From positions 1 to 53,407 of the forward strand of contig DYTH01000003.1 in the NCBI GenBank assembly GCA_020726025.1: a stretch of 53,407 nucleotides of DNA. The letters run 5' to 3'. Made by a program: the position numbers and the translations under genes. The notes under the pieces were generated by a model. It searched no databases and was not told where the DNA came from. It saw nothing but the letters and a program-made list of their open reading frames with translations. Positions 39,858 through 52,033 of this stretch are shown one piece after another (the stretch's first letter is position 1; the number at the start of each line of letters is the position of its first letter). Source of the DNA: Syntrophus aciditrophicus (lineage in GTDB: Bacteria > Desulfobacterota > Syntrophia > Syntrophales > UBA5619).

Positions 39858-40640
39858 CTACCGGAAACGCACCTTGCGGCGATACCGTTTATAGCCCTTC
39901 ACCGAAACCTCTTTGGCAATCCCGAGGTAGAACTCCTTGACGTCCTCATCCTCGCGGAGCGCCTCCGGCTTGTCGGCGCGGACAATCCGTCCGTTTTCCA
40001 TCAGAAAGGCAAAATTGGAATATTTAAGCGCCATGTTGACATTCTGCTCGACAACCAGAATCGTCACCCCTTCTTCCCGGTTTATATTGGAGATGATTGT
40101 GAATATCTCCTTCGTCAGAAGAGGCGAAAGACCAAGGGAGGGCTCGTCAAGCATGAGCAGCCTGGGTCGGCTCATCAGGGCCCTTCCGATTGCAAGCATC
40201 TGCTGCTCGCCGCCGCTTAGATGGCCTGCTTCCTGATCGTGCCTTTTTTTGAGGATCGGAAAATAAGTGAATATCCTTTCGACGTCGTCGTTTATCCCCT
40301 TGCGATCCCTTCTGGTATAGGCCCCCATCATGATGTTTTCCATGACGGAAAGCTCCGGGAAAACCTCGCGTCCCTCCGGCACGTAGCTGATGCCCATCCG
40401 GACGATCTCGTCGGTGTTTTTGCGGTCAATCCGCTCCCCGAGAAATTCGATCGTCCCCTTTTCAGGCTGCTCCTCCTTCGAGTCGTAGAGCAGCCGCATG
40501 ATCGTCTTGAGCGTCGTGGTCTTGCCGGCGCCGTTTGCTCCCAGAAGGGCGACGATGTCCCCCTGCTTGACTTCGAAAGAGATGCCGTGAAGGGCCCTTA
40601 TCAAATCATACCAGGTTTCGATATTGTTTACCTTCAGCAT
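39858..40640 (-). CDS. livF: Branched-chain amino-acid-type ABC transporter ATPase
   Basis: LLGANGAGKTTTLKTI; LSGGEQQMLAIGRALMSRPRLLMLDEPSLGLSP; LivF-like length and context. Confidence 0.93.
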   Translation of the reverse strand: MLKVNNIETWYDLIRALHGISFEVKQGDIVALLGANGAGKTTTLKTIMRLLYDSKEEQPEKGTIEFLGERIDRKNTDEIVRMGISYVPEGREVFPELSVMENIMMGAYTRRDRKGINDDVERIFTYFPILKKRHDQEAGHLSGGEQQMLAIGRALMSRPRLLMLDEPSLGLSPLLTKEIFTIISNINREEGVTILVVEQNVNMALKYSNFAFLMENGRIVRADKPEALREDEDVKEFYLGIAKEVSVKGYKRYRRKVRFR

Positions 40641-41413
40641 CAGCTCTCCTCCCCAAGATACGCCTTGATGACCTCAGGGTGGCTCTGGACAACTGCCGCT
40701 GTTCCTTCAACAATTTTCTGTCCCTGATTAACCGCCAGTATGCGGTCGGAAATGCCCATGATCATCTTCATATCGTGCTCGATCAGCAAAATGGTCACTT
40801 TATAGTCGGCCTGAATGTCCTTTATCCAGATGTTGAGGTCTTCCTTTTCCTCGGTATTCATCCCGGCTGACGGTTCATCGAGAAGAAGCACCTGCGGCTC
40901 CAGGGCCAGCGCCCTGCCCAGTTCGACAAGTTTTCTTTTTCCATAGGGAAGACTGCCCACAAAGGTGTTGCGAACGGACTGAAGATCAAGAAAGTCGATG
41001 ATTCCCTCCACCAGTTCACGGTTGGCTATCTCCTCCCGTGCGGCGGAGGAGCCCCTTCCCCACATGAAGGCGCCTTTGAATATCCCCGTTTTCATGTGGA
41101 GGTGTCTTCCCAGCATCAGGTTATCCATCACCGACGCATTTCCAAAAAGCTCGATGTTCTGGAAGGTGCGGGCAACCCCCCGGCGGGCGATCCGATCCGG
41201 GGTGAGCCCCACCAGATTTTCTCCGTTGAAGACAATGCTGCCATGATTCGGCTGGTATATTCCGCTGATCATGTTGAAAATCGTGGTTTTGCCGGAACCG
41301 TTTGGCCCGATGATGGAAAAGATCGTATTCTTCTCGACGCTGAAGCTGATATCGTTGACCGCCTTCAGGCCGCCGAAGCTGATGCTTAAATTTTCTACCT
41401 TAAAATGATCCAT
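40640..41413 (-). CDS. livG: Branched-chain amino-acid-type ABC transporter ATPase
   Basis: IGPNGSGKTTIFNMISGIYQPNHGSI; ARTFQNIELF; LDEPSAGMN. Confidence 0.94.
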   Translation of the reverse strand: MDHFKVENLSISFGGLKAVNDISFSVEKNTIFSIIGPNGSGKTTIFNMISGIYQPNHGSIVFNGENLVGLTPDRIARRGVARTFQNIELFGNASVMDNLMLGRHLHMKTGIFKGAFMWGRGSSAAREEIANRELVEGIIDFLDLQSVRNTFVGSLPYGKRKLVELGRALALEPQVLLLDEPSAGMNTEEKEDLNIWIKDIQADYKVTILLIEHDMKMIMGISDRILAVNQGQKIVEGTAAVVQSHPEVIKAYLGEES

Positions 41414-41476
41414 TTCGAGGAATTTCCATGTATTGAATTCGGTATCGGTGGGTAATCACCATCTCCATGCAAAGAA

Positions 41477-41515
41477 GGCAGCCCCCGGGCGCATGCCGAT
41501 TGCCGGGAAGCTGCC
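41477..41515 (-). other. Imperfect intercistronic hairpin between livK and livG
   Basis: GGCAGC...CCCGG...CCGGG..GCTGCC arms just downstream of the livK stop; no strong T-tract seen. Confidence 0.45.
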
Positions 41516-41527
41516 TGAAAAGTTCTC

Positions 41528-42724
41528 TTATTTGTTCCAGGTGGCCAGGTCGTTTTTCGTCCAGCCCTGAAGCTCGATGTAGCTGCCGTTCGGACCGCAC
41601 TTCTGAATCATGACCGAATCGGTGCCCTGATGCTGTTTTTCCGACCAGGTGACAGGGGGACCAAGTGTCTGGTGACCCTTCACGGAATTCAACGCTTTGA
41701 GCAGCGACTCGGTGCTCAGGTTTCTTCCGGCCTTTTTCAGCGCGTCAACGATCGGATCGGCGAAGAGAAGTCCCGCCATATAGAAGGTGCCCCAGCGCTC
41801 CTGCGGGGCAAGCCTCTTGGCCGCCTCACGGTACTTCACCACATATTTGTTGGTGGTGGAAGTGGGGATATCGCCGAAGGCGCCGGTGATAACGCCTTCC
41901 CAGAGGCCGCCGGTGATCTTGAACATCAGCGGATAATCAGAAAGGGTATCCGAGGAAACCCACTGCGGTTTGAAGCCGACATTGGCGCTTGTCTTGAGCG
42001 CGATGGCGGCCGTCGTGGGACCGACATACATCAGAACGGTATCCGCGCCGGAATTCTTTAGACGCAGAATCTGTGAGCCCAGATCCTTTTCCGTCGGCTC
42101 CACGGAAATTTCGGCGACAAACTGCATCCTGTAAGTGGCCAGCCTGTCCTTTGCCCCGTCAAGACCATCCTTCCCATAGGCGTCGTTCTGATACAATATG
42201 GCAATCTTTTTTGATTTCAGATTTTCAACGATGTACTTCGCCAGAATGCTCGCCTCATCCTTGTAGAGAGGATAGACGGCAAACAGATAGGGATTAAGGG
42301 GCTTGATGAAGTTGTCATCGGCGGCGGAAGGTCCCACCCAGACGATTTTGTTCTGGGCAAGGTAATCCTTGACCGCCATGCCGGTGGCAGACCCAACGCC
42401 GCCGACGAAGGCGAAGACGCCCTGACGCTCGACCAGTTCCTTCACCACGGCCGATGTCTGGGCGGGATTGTACATGTCATCCCGAATGAAATACTTTATT
42501 TTCCGACCGTTGATGCCGCCTTCCTCGTTTACGATATCAAAGAGAAGCTTGCTTCCCCGGGCCACCGAACCCCAGGGCGCGGCCGGCCCGGTCTGGGGGC
42601 CCCACTGGCCGATGCGGATTTCGTTATCGTCAAACCCCGGCGGATTGGCTGCCAGGGACACGCCTGACCACGCCACCGTCGCCGCCAGTACAACCATTGC
42701 GACAAACAATTTCTTCTTGTCCAT
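41528..42724 (-). CDS. livK: Liv-type ABC transporter substrate-binding protein
   Basis: Signal peptide; IRIGQWGPQTGPAAPWGSVARGSKLLFDIVNEEGGINGRKI; Leu/Ile/Val-binding fold features. Confidence 0.9.
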   Translation of the reverse strand: MDKKKLFVAMVVLAATVAWSGVSLAANPPGFDDNEIRIGQWGPQTGPAAPWGSVARGSKLLFDIVNEEGGINGRKIKYFIRDDMYNPAQTSAVVKELVERQGVFAFVGGVGSATGMAVKDYLAQNKIVWVGPSAADDNFIKPLNPYLFAVYPLYKDEASILAKYIVENLKSKKIAILYQNDAYGKDGLDGAKDRLATYRMQFVAEISVEPTEKDLGSQILRLKNSGADTVLMYVGPTTAAIALKTSANVGFKPQWVSSDTLSDYPLMFKITGGLWEGVITGAFGDIPTSTTNKYVVKYREAAKRLAPQERWGTFYMAGLLFADPIVDALKKAGRNLSTESLLKALNSVKGHQTLGPPVTWSEKQHQGTDSVMIQKCGPNGSYIELQGWTKNDLATWNK

Positions 42725-42824
42725 AATCTACCCTCCTCATCTGTGGTTTTCAGGATTTACCTTCTTGGACGCCCTACCTCCGCGGTTCAGTAAAATACTG
42801 AACAATATCAGTAATTTCGTGTCG

Positions 42825-43709
42825 CTAAACCTTTTTGACATAATGTTTTGCAAAAAGACCGCTCGGCTTTATACAGAGTACCAGGACAATGACGATGAAA
42901 GCGACAATCGGCTTCCACTCAGGCCAGATATAACCGAAATAATTTTCGATAAGCCCCATAAGTCCCCCCCCGATGATCACACCGGGAATGCTCATCAGTC
43001 CCCCAAGAACCGCTGCGGCAAAGGCGCGCAAAAAGGGCTCCATCATAAACGCGGGATCAAGCGTCGCCCGGGAGGCGAAGAACATGCCGGCAATCGCCCC
43101 GATCAAAGAGCTGAACCCCCACGCGAACGAAAAGACCCGCTCGGTCCTTATCCCCATGATTTTGGCTGCATTTTTATTCTGCTGAGTGGCCCGCATCGCG
43201 GTTCCCAGCCGGGTATATTTGAAAAAGACAAAAAGGATTAGCATGATCAGCGAAGAAACGGAAAGAACGGCGATGGACCAGTTGTTGATGATCATCCCTT
43301 TGATCGGTTCATAGGTGACGGAAGGATTGATGGGAAGGGCAAAAAACTGCTGCTCGGCGCCCCATTTCCAGCTTGCCAGCCCCATCAGAAACATCTCCGC
43401 CCCCAGCGTGATGACGATCATCCCCAGGATCGTCGGGTGTTTGGCAGGGCGCAGAAACAAAAATTCGATCAGAACGCCCATCGCTATCGAAAAGAGCATC
43501 GTGATCAAAAAGGCCATCCAGAAGGGGTAGCCGTAGAAATTGAGGATATGAAAGGCGACAAACGTGGAAAACATCGCCATCTCCCCCTGGGCAAAATTGA
43601 CAACTTCCGATGTCTTGTAAATGATCACCACCGCCGTGGCGAAAAGACCATAGCAGGCGCCGATCGCCAATCCTTCCACAAAAAGCTGACCAAAGGGCAT
43701 ATCTACCAC
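42825..43709 (-). CDS. livH: Liv-type ABC transporter permease
   Basis: EGLAIGACYGLFATAVVIIYKTSEVVNFAQGEMAMFSTFVAF; AFAAAVLGGLMSIPGVIIGGGLMGLIE. Confidence 0.92.
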   Translation of the reverse strand: MVDMPFGQLFVEGLAIGACYGLFATAVVIIYKTSEVVNFAQGEMAMFSTFVAFHILNFYGYPFWMAFLITMLFSIAMGVLIEFLFLRPAKHPTILGMIVITLGAEMFLMGLASWKWGAEQQFFALPINPSVTYEPIKGMIINNWSIAVLSVSSLIMLILFVFFKYTRLGTAMRATQQNKNAAKIMGIRTERVFSFAWGFSSLIGAIAGMFFASRATLDPAFMMEPFLRAFAAAVLGGLMSIPGVIIGGGLMGLIENYFGYIWPEWKPIVAFIVIVLVLCIKPSGLFAKHYVKKV

Positions 43710-43749
43710 CTTCCCGAAAGTGTATTTCTTTCCATTATGAATGCATTCT

Positions 43750-44829
43750 TTAAAATGGCCAGGTCATCCAGTATTTCTTGAAGCGTATCCATATCCCGAA
43801 CATCCCGAGCGGCTCGAAGATGATGATGCCGATCATGATCAGCCCGATGGCCATGCTGCTGAAATTCTCCAGGCCGACTGTGGTGAACCACTTGTCGGAT
43901 ATGTAGAGCATGAACTTGCCGAAATAGGGAACTTCGGCAATATTCTTGAAAAGATCGTATTGCAGATAGGTTATCAGCGTCGCGCCCATGATGCTCCCCG
44001 AGACCGTGCCGAGACCGCCGACCACGACCATGACCAAAAACATGATCGACAGAATCATGTTGAAGGTGAACGGGTCGAAGAATCCGAGAATAAAGCCGAA
44101 GAGCCCCCCGGCGATTCCCGCATAGAAGGCGCTTACTGCAAAGGCCAGCGTTTTGTAGATGGTCAGATTTACCCCGATGACCTCCGCAGCGATATCGCTG
44201 TCCCGGATTGCAACGAATGAACGACCGACGCGCGTTTTCAGGATATTGACCGCACCCACGACCATGATCACCGCAATAATGAGTATAAGGTAGTATTTCT
44301 GAAGATCATTTGTAACCGGGAGACTCAACCCAAGCTGCGGAATTCCCAGATCGAGGACGGGGGTCTTGAGCCCCATGCGCCCGCCGAAGATTTTCATGGC
44401 GCCGATGATATGCATGATCGTCAGGCCGAAACCGAGCGAGGCAATGGCCAGATAGGGACCTTCAAGCCGCAGGGCGGGCAGCCCCAGAATAAAGCCGAAA
44501 AAGGCGGCGACAAAAGCGGCAATGATGATGGCGGCGACAAAGGGGATGTGAAATGTTGACATGAGCATGGCCGTTCCATAAGCTCCTATGGCAAAAAAAC
44601 CGGCATGGCCCAGGGATATCTGTCCGGTGGAACCGACAAGAATATTGAGACCGACGGCCAGTATCACATGCACCATGATAACATTCAGCAGGTATATGTA
44701 GTAGTTTGGCGCGTAAAGAGGAAAGGTGAACAGTCCCAAAAGAAGCGCCGCCGACCAGAAGAGAACCACCCCGCTCTTGAAAAGCTGAACGTCCTCATAG
44801 TACTCGCGTTTCATATCCATAAAAGACAA
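43750..44829 (-). CDS. livM: Liv-type ABC transporter permease
   Basis: ILVGSTGQISLGHAGFFAIGAYGTAML; RVGRSFVAIRDSDIAAEVIGVNLTIYKTLAF; VVVGGLGTVSGSIMGA. Confidence 0.93.
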   Translation of the reverse strand: MSFMDMKREYYEDVQLFKSGVVLFWSAALLLGLFTFPLYAPNYYIYLLNVIMVHVILAVGLNILVGSTGQISLGHAGFFAIGAYGTAMLMSTFHIPFVAAIIIAAFVAAFFGFILGLPALRLEGPYLAIASLGFGLTIMHIIGAMKIFGGRMGLKTPVLDLGIPQLGLSLPVTNDLQKYYLILIIAVIMVVGAVNILKTRVGRSFVAIRDSDIAAEVIGVNLTIYKTLAFAVSAFYAGIAGGLFGFILGFFDPFTFNMILSIMFLVMVVVGGLGTVSGSIMGATLITYLQYDLFKNIAEVPYFGKFMLYISDKWFTTVGLENFSSMAIGLIMIGIIIFEPLGMFGIWIRFKKYWMTWPF

Positions 44830-45092
44830 CCCCTTGTTTGAGTATTAAGCTGCCAGAACCAGCCCGGACATCACAGAAAACAGAACACTAAACCAGAATA
44901 TGAAAATCCGCAAAGATGAATCCCTGTAAAACAGCGGCATCGAGGACTCATCAAGAAATATATGCAGGCAACCACATGGCGGGCGATCCATAAACCCGCA
45001 TAGAATCCAACAAGGTGATAGATTTAACAGCAACCCGGCAAAGCTGTCAAGGACTTTTTGCCGTCTGTCTTTCACACACCCCCGCATTTATC

Positions 45093-45121
45093 TTGACACG
45101 CCATTGCGAACCAATTATCCT
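45093..45121 (+). promoter_or_regulatory. Putative sigma70 promoter upstream of the 45.3-48 kb gene cluster
   Basis: TTGACA-N17-TATCCT. Confidence 0.4.
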
Positions 45122-45147
45122 TACAAAAAAAAGGAAGGCATGCCAAT

Positions 45148-45280
45148 GAGCCGATTGCAAAAGTCCCGAAGAGAAAAGAATTTGTCATTTCAGCGAACGT
45201 GGGAATCCAGTCCTTTCAGTACTTTACAAAAATTTCTGGATTTCCGTTTACACGGGAATGACGACTTTTGCTGTTGGCTC
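45148..45280. repeat. About 133-bp MITE-like element with imperfect terminal inverted repeats
   Basis: Left end GAGCCGATTGCAAAAGTC, right end GACTTTTGCTGTTGGCTC; left end matches the 20994 repeat (GAGCCAATTGCAAAAGTC). Confidence 0.75.
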
Positions 45281-45286
45281 CAATAA

Positions 45287-45472
45287 ATGAAATATTTTAT
45301 CTGCGTCATTGGAATGGTTCTGGTCATCGAAGGGCTCCCCTATATGACCTATCCGGAGTGGACAAAGGCCTGCCTTCGCAAACTCATGGAAATATCGAAT
45401 GCCTCCCTGCGCGTAACGGGGCTCCTGGCCGTCTCGATCGGGCTCCTTCTTGTCTATTTTGGAACAAGGTAG
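45287..45472 (+). CDS. DUF2065-like small membrane protein
   Basis: MKYFICVIGMVLVIEGLPYMTYPEWTKACLRKLMEISNASLRVTGLLAVSIGLLLVYFGTR. Confidence 0.8.
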   Translation: MKYFICVIGMVLVIEGLPYMTYPEWTKACLRKLMEISNASLRVTGLLAVSIGLLLVYFGTR

Positions 45473-45563
45473 TCTGATTTCTCCCTATTGCCTTTTATTC
45501 GTTGACTTTCGGGAAGCTTTCTGTTTATCTCCCGCAACTTTATCAAAGGCGGCGTCGGTAGGA

Positions 45564-47733
<2,170 letters not shown>

Positions 47734-47775
47734 CTGACAACAAAGACATTACAGAAACAAAAGGAGGTATGTACA

Positions 47776-48108
47776 ATGATTGATTCAGCATTTGCAATGG
47801 CCCCGCCCGGCGGCGGCGGAGGAGCCGCTGGTGGAGGAGATATCAGCTTCATCATCATGATGGCGGTGCTTTTTGGGATTTTCTATTTTTTGATGATCAG
47901 ACCGCAGCAGAAAAAGCAGAAGGAAATTAAAAGCATGATTGCCAACCTGGCCCACGGGGATACGGTAATGACCTCCGGCGGCATTCAGGGCAAGGTAGCC
48001 GGCCTGACGGAAACAGTCGTCACGCTGGAAATAGCCGACAAGGTGAAGATCAAGGTGAACAGGAACTTCATTTCAGCCGTCCTACAGAAGGGAACCTCCG
48101 GAGAGTAA
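47776..48108 (+). CDS. yajC: Preprotein translocase subunit YajC
   Basis: MMAVLFGIFYFLMIRPQQKKQKEIKSMIANLAHGDTVMTSGGIQGKVAGL. Confidence 0.95.
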   Translation: MIDSAFAMAPPGGGGGAAGGGDISFIIMMAVLFGIFYFLMIRPQQKKQKEIKSMIANLAHGDTVMTSGGIQGKVAGLTETVVTLEIADKVKIKVNRNFISAVLQKGTSGE

Positions 48109-48234
48109 CCGGTTTCACCGTCTTCTACCGGAATTCTCTGGAACGGCAACGGCAAATTATTTAACCATAAACGGCTTGCAGGTCCTGCAGACGATACCTG
48201 ATTGGCGGCAGCCGACAATCGAAAGGGGTTAAAC

Positions 48235-49836
48235 ATGTTGAAAAGCATCAGAATAAGGGCCGCCATTGTGGTTTTGATCTGCTTGGCGGCGCTTGTCTAT
48301 CTGGCGCCCTCCCTCACCACCAATCTTCCCGAAAGCTGGAAAAAATACCTCCCCATGGACAAAATCCACCTTGGTCTCGATTTGCAGGGGGGAATGCACC
48401 TTGTCCTGGAAGTGGATACGGAAAAGGCTGTGGAAAGCACGCTGGCAAGATCGATAAACGACCTGAAGGAAACCATGATGGACAAAAGGATACGCTTCAG
48501 GATAACCACAAATGCCGCCGGAGGAAACGCGGTCTTTGAATTCCCCGATACACCCTCCCGTGAGGCGTTTGATTCCCTTCTTGCCAAACAGTACCCCGAT
48601 CTGGAGGTTGCCTCTTCCGGAGCCGTGGCAGGCAAAGGAACGGCAACGGTTAAAATCAAGGACAAACGCGCCCTTGAAATCAAAAAGATGGCGGTGGAAC
48701 AGAGCCTCGAGACCATCCGCAACCGGGTTGACCAGTTCGGCGTAACCGAACCGGAAATCATTCCCCAGGGCGATGACCGCATCATCGTTCAGCTTCCCGG
48801 CATCAAAGACACGACCCGCGCCAAAAACCTGATCGGCCGCACGGCCATGCTGGAGTTCAAACTCGTTGACGACGAAAACAGCATTGAAGAGGCGCTGAAA
48901 GGCAATGTCCCCGAAGGCGATGTCGTCGCCTATGAATCGCGTCTTGACAGAGCATCCGGTCGGAAAAACGAAATTCCCCTCCTTCTCAAAAGCAGAACCC
49001 TGATGACCGGGGACGCGCTTGAAACCGCCAAGGTGCAAATCGGGGACCGCTTCGGCGAGCCCCATGTCTCGATCAAATTCAACGCACAGGGGGCAACCGA
49101 ATTTGACCGGATCACCGGAGAAAACGTCAAAAAACGGCTCGCCATTGTCCTTGACGGCGTCGTTCATTCAGCGCCGGTCATTCAGGAGAGGATTTCCGGA
49201 GGAGACGCCCAGATCACCGGATCATTCACGATGGAGGAGGCCACCGACCTCGCAATTGTGCTGCGCGCAGGCGCCCTTCCCGCGCCGGTTACCATTCTCG
49301 AAGAGAGAACCGTAGGCCCGTCGCTTGGTCAGGATTCCATCGACAAAGGAACCCGGGCCAGCCTTATTGCCGGGATTCTGGTTCTTTTATTCATGCTGGC
49401 CTACTACAGACTGACGGGTATTGTCGCCGACGTCGCGCTGACAATGAACATGCTGCTTCTTCTGGGGGTAATGGTCATCTTCAAGGCAACCCTGACCCTC
49501 CCCGGCATCGCCGGCATCGTCCTCACCATAGGCATGGCGGTTGACGCCAACGTCCTGATCAATGAGAGGATTAAAGAAGAACTCAGCCTGAAAAAGACGC
49601 CCCGGGCGGCGATCGAGGCAGGTTATCAAAAGGCCTTTCTGACCATTTTTGACTCCAATGTTACAACCCTGGTTGCCGCGCTTTTTCTGTTCGGCTTTGG
49701 AACCGGCCCCATCAAAGGATTCGCCGTGACGCTCACCATCGGCATATTGGTCAGCATGTTTACTGCGGTCTTTGTTACGAGGATCATCTTCGATTATTTC
49801 ATCTGGAATCGTAAGATAGAAAAGATAAGCATCTAA
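48235..49836 (+). CDS. secD: Protein translocase subunit SecD
   Basis: DKIHLGLDLQGGMHLVLEV; TLPGIAGIVLTIGMAVDANVLINERIKEEL; start MLKSIRI preferred. Confidence 0.96.
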   Translation: MLKSIRIRAAIVVLICLAALVYLAPSLTTNLPESWKKYLPMDKIHLGLDLQGGMHLVLEVDTEKAVESTLARSINDLKETMMDKRIRFRITTNAAGGNAVFEFPDTPSREAFDSLLAKQYPDLEVASSGAVAGKGTATVKIKDKRALEIKKMAVEQSLETIRNRVDQFGVTEPEIIPQGDDRIIVQLPGIKDTTRAKNLIGRTAMLEFKLVDDENSIEEALKGNVPEGDVVAYESRLDRASGRKNEIPLLLKSRTLMTGDALETAKVQIGDRFGEPHVSIKFNAQGATEFDRITGENVKKRLAIVLDGVVHSAPVIQERISGGDAQITGSFTMEEATDLAIVLRAGALPAPVTILEERTVGPSLGQDSIDKGTRASLIAGILVLLFMLAYYRLTGIVADVALTMNMLLLLGVMVIFKATLTLPGIAGIVLTIGMAVDANVLINERIKEELSLKKTPRAAIEAGYQKAFLTIFDSNVTTLVAALFLFGFGTGPIKGFAVTLTIGILVSMFTAVFVTRIIFDYFIWNRKIEKISI

Positions 49837-49897
49837 TACAGCGACGCGATGCTCGAGTGGAAGAAAAAGTGAGGAGATTGTTTACAAGGAGAATTGA

Positions 49898-50809
49898 ATG
49901 GAAATAATAAAATCGGAAACCCGTTATAACTTCGTAAGGCTGATGAAGCCGGCGACCATTGTGTCGCTTGCGGTTATTATAATCGGGATTGTTTCACTGA
50001 TATGGCATGGAGGCCCCAACTACGGCATTGATTTTGCCGGAGGCACCCTGATTCAGATAAAATTTAAAAACGCCACCCACACCGATAAGATACGCGGCGC
50101 CTTTCAGGAGGCTGGCTTCGCGGGAAGCATCATCCAGGACTACGGACCGCTGGAGGCGCTGGTTAGAACCACCGAACCAGGCAAGAATGCTGCCGAATTG
50201 TCGTCCGATGTAGAAAAGGCCGCGACGACTGCTTTCGGCGCCGGCAGCTACGAGATCCGGCGCATCGAGATGGTCGGCCCCAAGGTAGGCAAAGACCTGA
50301 CCCGCAAGGCAATTCTGGCGATCATCTTTTCGTGGCTGGGGATTCTCGTTTACGTGGGGGTAAGATTCGAATTCCGCTACGCCCTCGGAGGAATCGTCGC
50401 CCTTGTTCACGACGTGCTGGTCACGATCACCTTCCTGTCGCTCTTCGGCAAGGAGTTCGATCTCAATATCGTTGCCGCGCTGCTTACAATCGTCGGGTAT
50501 TCGATCAACGACACCATCGTCATTTTTGACAGGATACGGGAAAATGCACGCAAAAACATCAAGCAATCCTTAAACGACATCATCAATGCCAGCGTCAACC
50601 AGACGTTAAGCCGGACAATTCTAACCTCGCTTACCGTTCTGATCGTCCTTCTGGTTCTGTTTTTCTTCGGCGGCCAGGTGATTCACGATTTCGCCTTCGC
50701 TCTGATTATCGGAACAATATCGGGTGTCTATTCAACCGTGTTCATTGCCAGTCCGATTGTCCTGCTTTTTGAGAAGATCCGGCCCTCCGGGCTCAAAAGG
50801 AAAAAATAG
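49898..50809 (+). CDS. secF: Protein translocase subunit SecF
   Basis: NYGIDFAGGTLIQIKF; VGYSINDTIVIFDRIRENARKNIKQSLNDIINASVNQTLSRTILTSLT. Confidence 0.96.
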   Translation: MEIIKSETRYNFVRLMKPATIVSLAVIIIGIVSLIWHGGPNYGIDFAGGTLIQIKFKNATHTDKIRGAFQEAGFAGSIIQDYGPLEALVRTTEPGKNAAELSSDVEKAATTAFGAGSYEIRRIEMVGPKVGKDLTRKAILAIIFSWLGILVYVGVRFEFRYALGGIVALVHDVLVTITFLSLFGKEFDLNIVAALLTIVGYSINDTIVIFDRIRENARKNIKQSLNDIINASVNQTLSRTILTSLTVLIVLLVLFFFGGQVIHDFAFALIIGTISGVYSTVFIASPIVLLFEKIRPSGLKRKK

Positions 50810-50811
50810 CC

Positions 50812-51324
50812 TTGAGCCCGCTTGAAATTTTGGGAACCGGTTTTTTCATTCTCATTTTGCTGCTTGGTATCTTCTCGATACTCTTCGGCATTCCCGGAAC
50901 GGTGATCATCCTGATCGACGCGGCCCTTTACGCCGCGTTGACAGGATTTGACAGAATCGGCTGGAAAACTCTGGCAACACTCCTCGTTCTCTCGATTCTT
51001 GCCGAATTGTCGGATTTCGCCATCGGTATGGCCGGCGCAGTAAAATTCGGCGCATCGAAACAGTCGCTCATTGCTTCAGTCGCCGGAAGCATCGTTGGCG
51101 CCGCAATGCTGGCGCCTTTTTTACTGGGAATAGGAGCTGTCATGGGGGCCTTCATCGGCGGTTTCGCCGCTGTTTTTATAGTCGAGACACTCAAACAGTT
51201 CAACATGAAACCGGCGTTAAGGGCCGCCTGGGGAACTTTTATCGGCAGGGCGGCCGGCATCTGCGTAAAAGGGGCGTTCGCTCTGGCAATGACGGCGATA
51301 ACACTCTCGGGAGTCTATGGTTAA
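50812..51324 (+). CDS. DUF456-like membrane protein (TTG start)
   Basis: Glycine-rich polytopic sequence; ILLLGIFSILFGIPGTVIILIDAALYAALTGFDRIGWKTL. Confidence 0.75.
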   Translation: MSPLEILGTGFFILILLLGIFSILFGIPGTVIILIDAALYAALTGFDRIGWKTLATLLVLSILAELSDFAIGMAGAVKFGASKQSLIASVAGSIVGAAMLAPFLLGIGAVMGAFIGGFAAVFIVETLKQFNMKPALRAAWGTFIGRAAGICVKGAFALAMTAITLSGVYG

Positions 51325-51406
51325 ACCATCTGCGGACAGTCTCATCCGGCGTGGTAAAACCAGTTTCACCACGCATAACATTCAGGACATCATGTAAGGG
51401 AGATCA

Positions 51407-52018
51407 ATGACCCAGCAAAAATCAAAATTCAGGGAATACGTTGAAGCGATCGTTCTGGCCGTTGTCATCGCCTTTTTCGTAAGGACATTCATTATTCAGG
51501 CTTACAAAATTCCATCCGGTTCGATGAAGCCGACTCTTCTGATTGGAGACCACCTGCTGGTGACCAAATTCAACTACGGGGTCAAGCTCCCTTTGCTGCG
51601 CTCCATGCTGATCCCTTTAGGCGAGCCCAAGCGGGGGGATATAGTTGTCTTCATTTATCCGGAAGACCGCTCCAAGGATTTCATCAAACGGATGGTCGGC
51701 CTTCCCGGAGACACGATAGAGGTCCGAGACAAGAAGGTGTTCATCAACAACCTCCCCTGGAACGACCCGTACGGCAGGCATGTTGACAGCCTTATGATTC
51801 CCGGCGCCGTACAGCCGCGCGACAACTTCGGCCCGGTCACCGTCCCCGCCGGTTCCTTCTTCGTCATGGGAGACAACCGCGACGAAAGCTACGACAGCCG
51901 TTTCTGGGGATTTGTCAAGCAGCAGGACATACTCGGAAAGGCGCTGATCATTTACTGGTCATGGAACAGCGAAGAAAGCGGCGTCCGCTGGAGCAGAATC
52001 GGAAAAATTCTCAACTGA
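51407..52018 (+). CDS. lepB: Signal peptidase I
   Basis: FIIQAYKIPSGSMKPTLLIGDHLLVTKFNYG; RGDIVVFIYPEDRSKDFIKRMVGLPGD; FFVMGDNRDESYDSRFWGFV. Confidence 0.96.
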   Translation: MTQQKSKFREYVEAIVLAVVIAFFVRTFIIQAYKIPSGSMKPTLLIGDHLLVTKFNYGVKLPLLRSMLIPLGEPKRGDIVVFIYPEDRSKDFIKRMVGLPGDTIEVRDKKVFINNLPWNDPYGRHVDSLMIPGAVQPRDNFGPVTVPAGSFFVMGDNRDESYDSRFWGFVKQQDILGKALIIYWSWNSEESGVRWSRIGKILN

Positions 52019-52033
52019 TTCGGGGTGACTCGC

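Noticed and set aside
48229-49167. 312-aa minus-strand ORF opposite secD
   Set aside because: Antisense shadow of secD.
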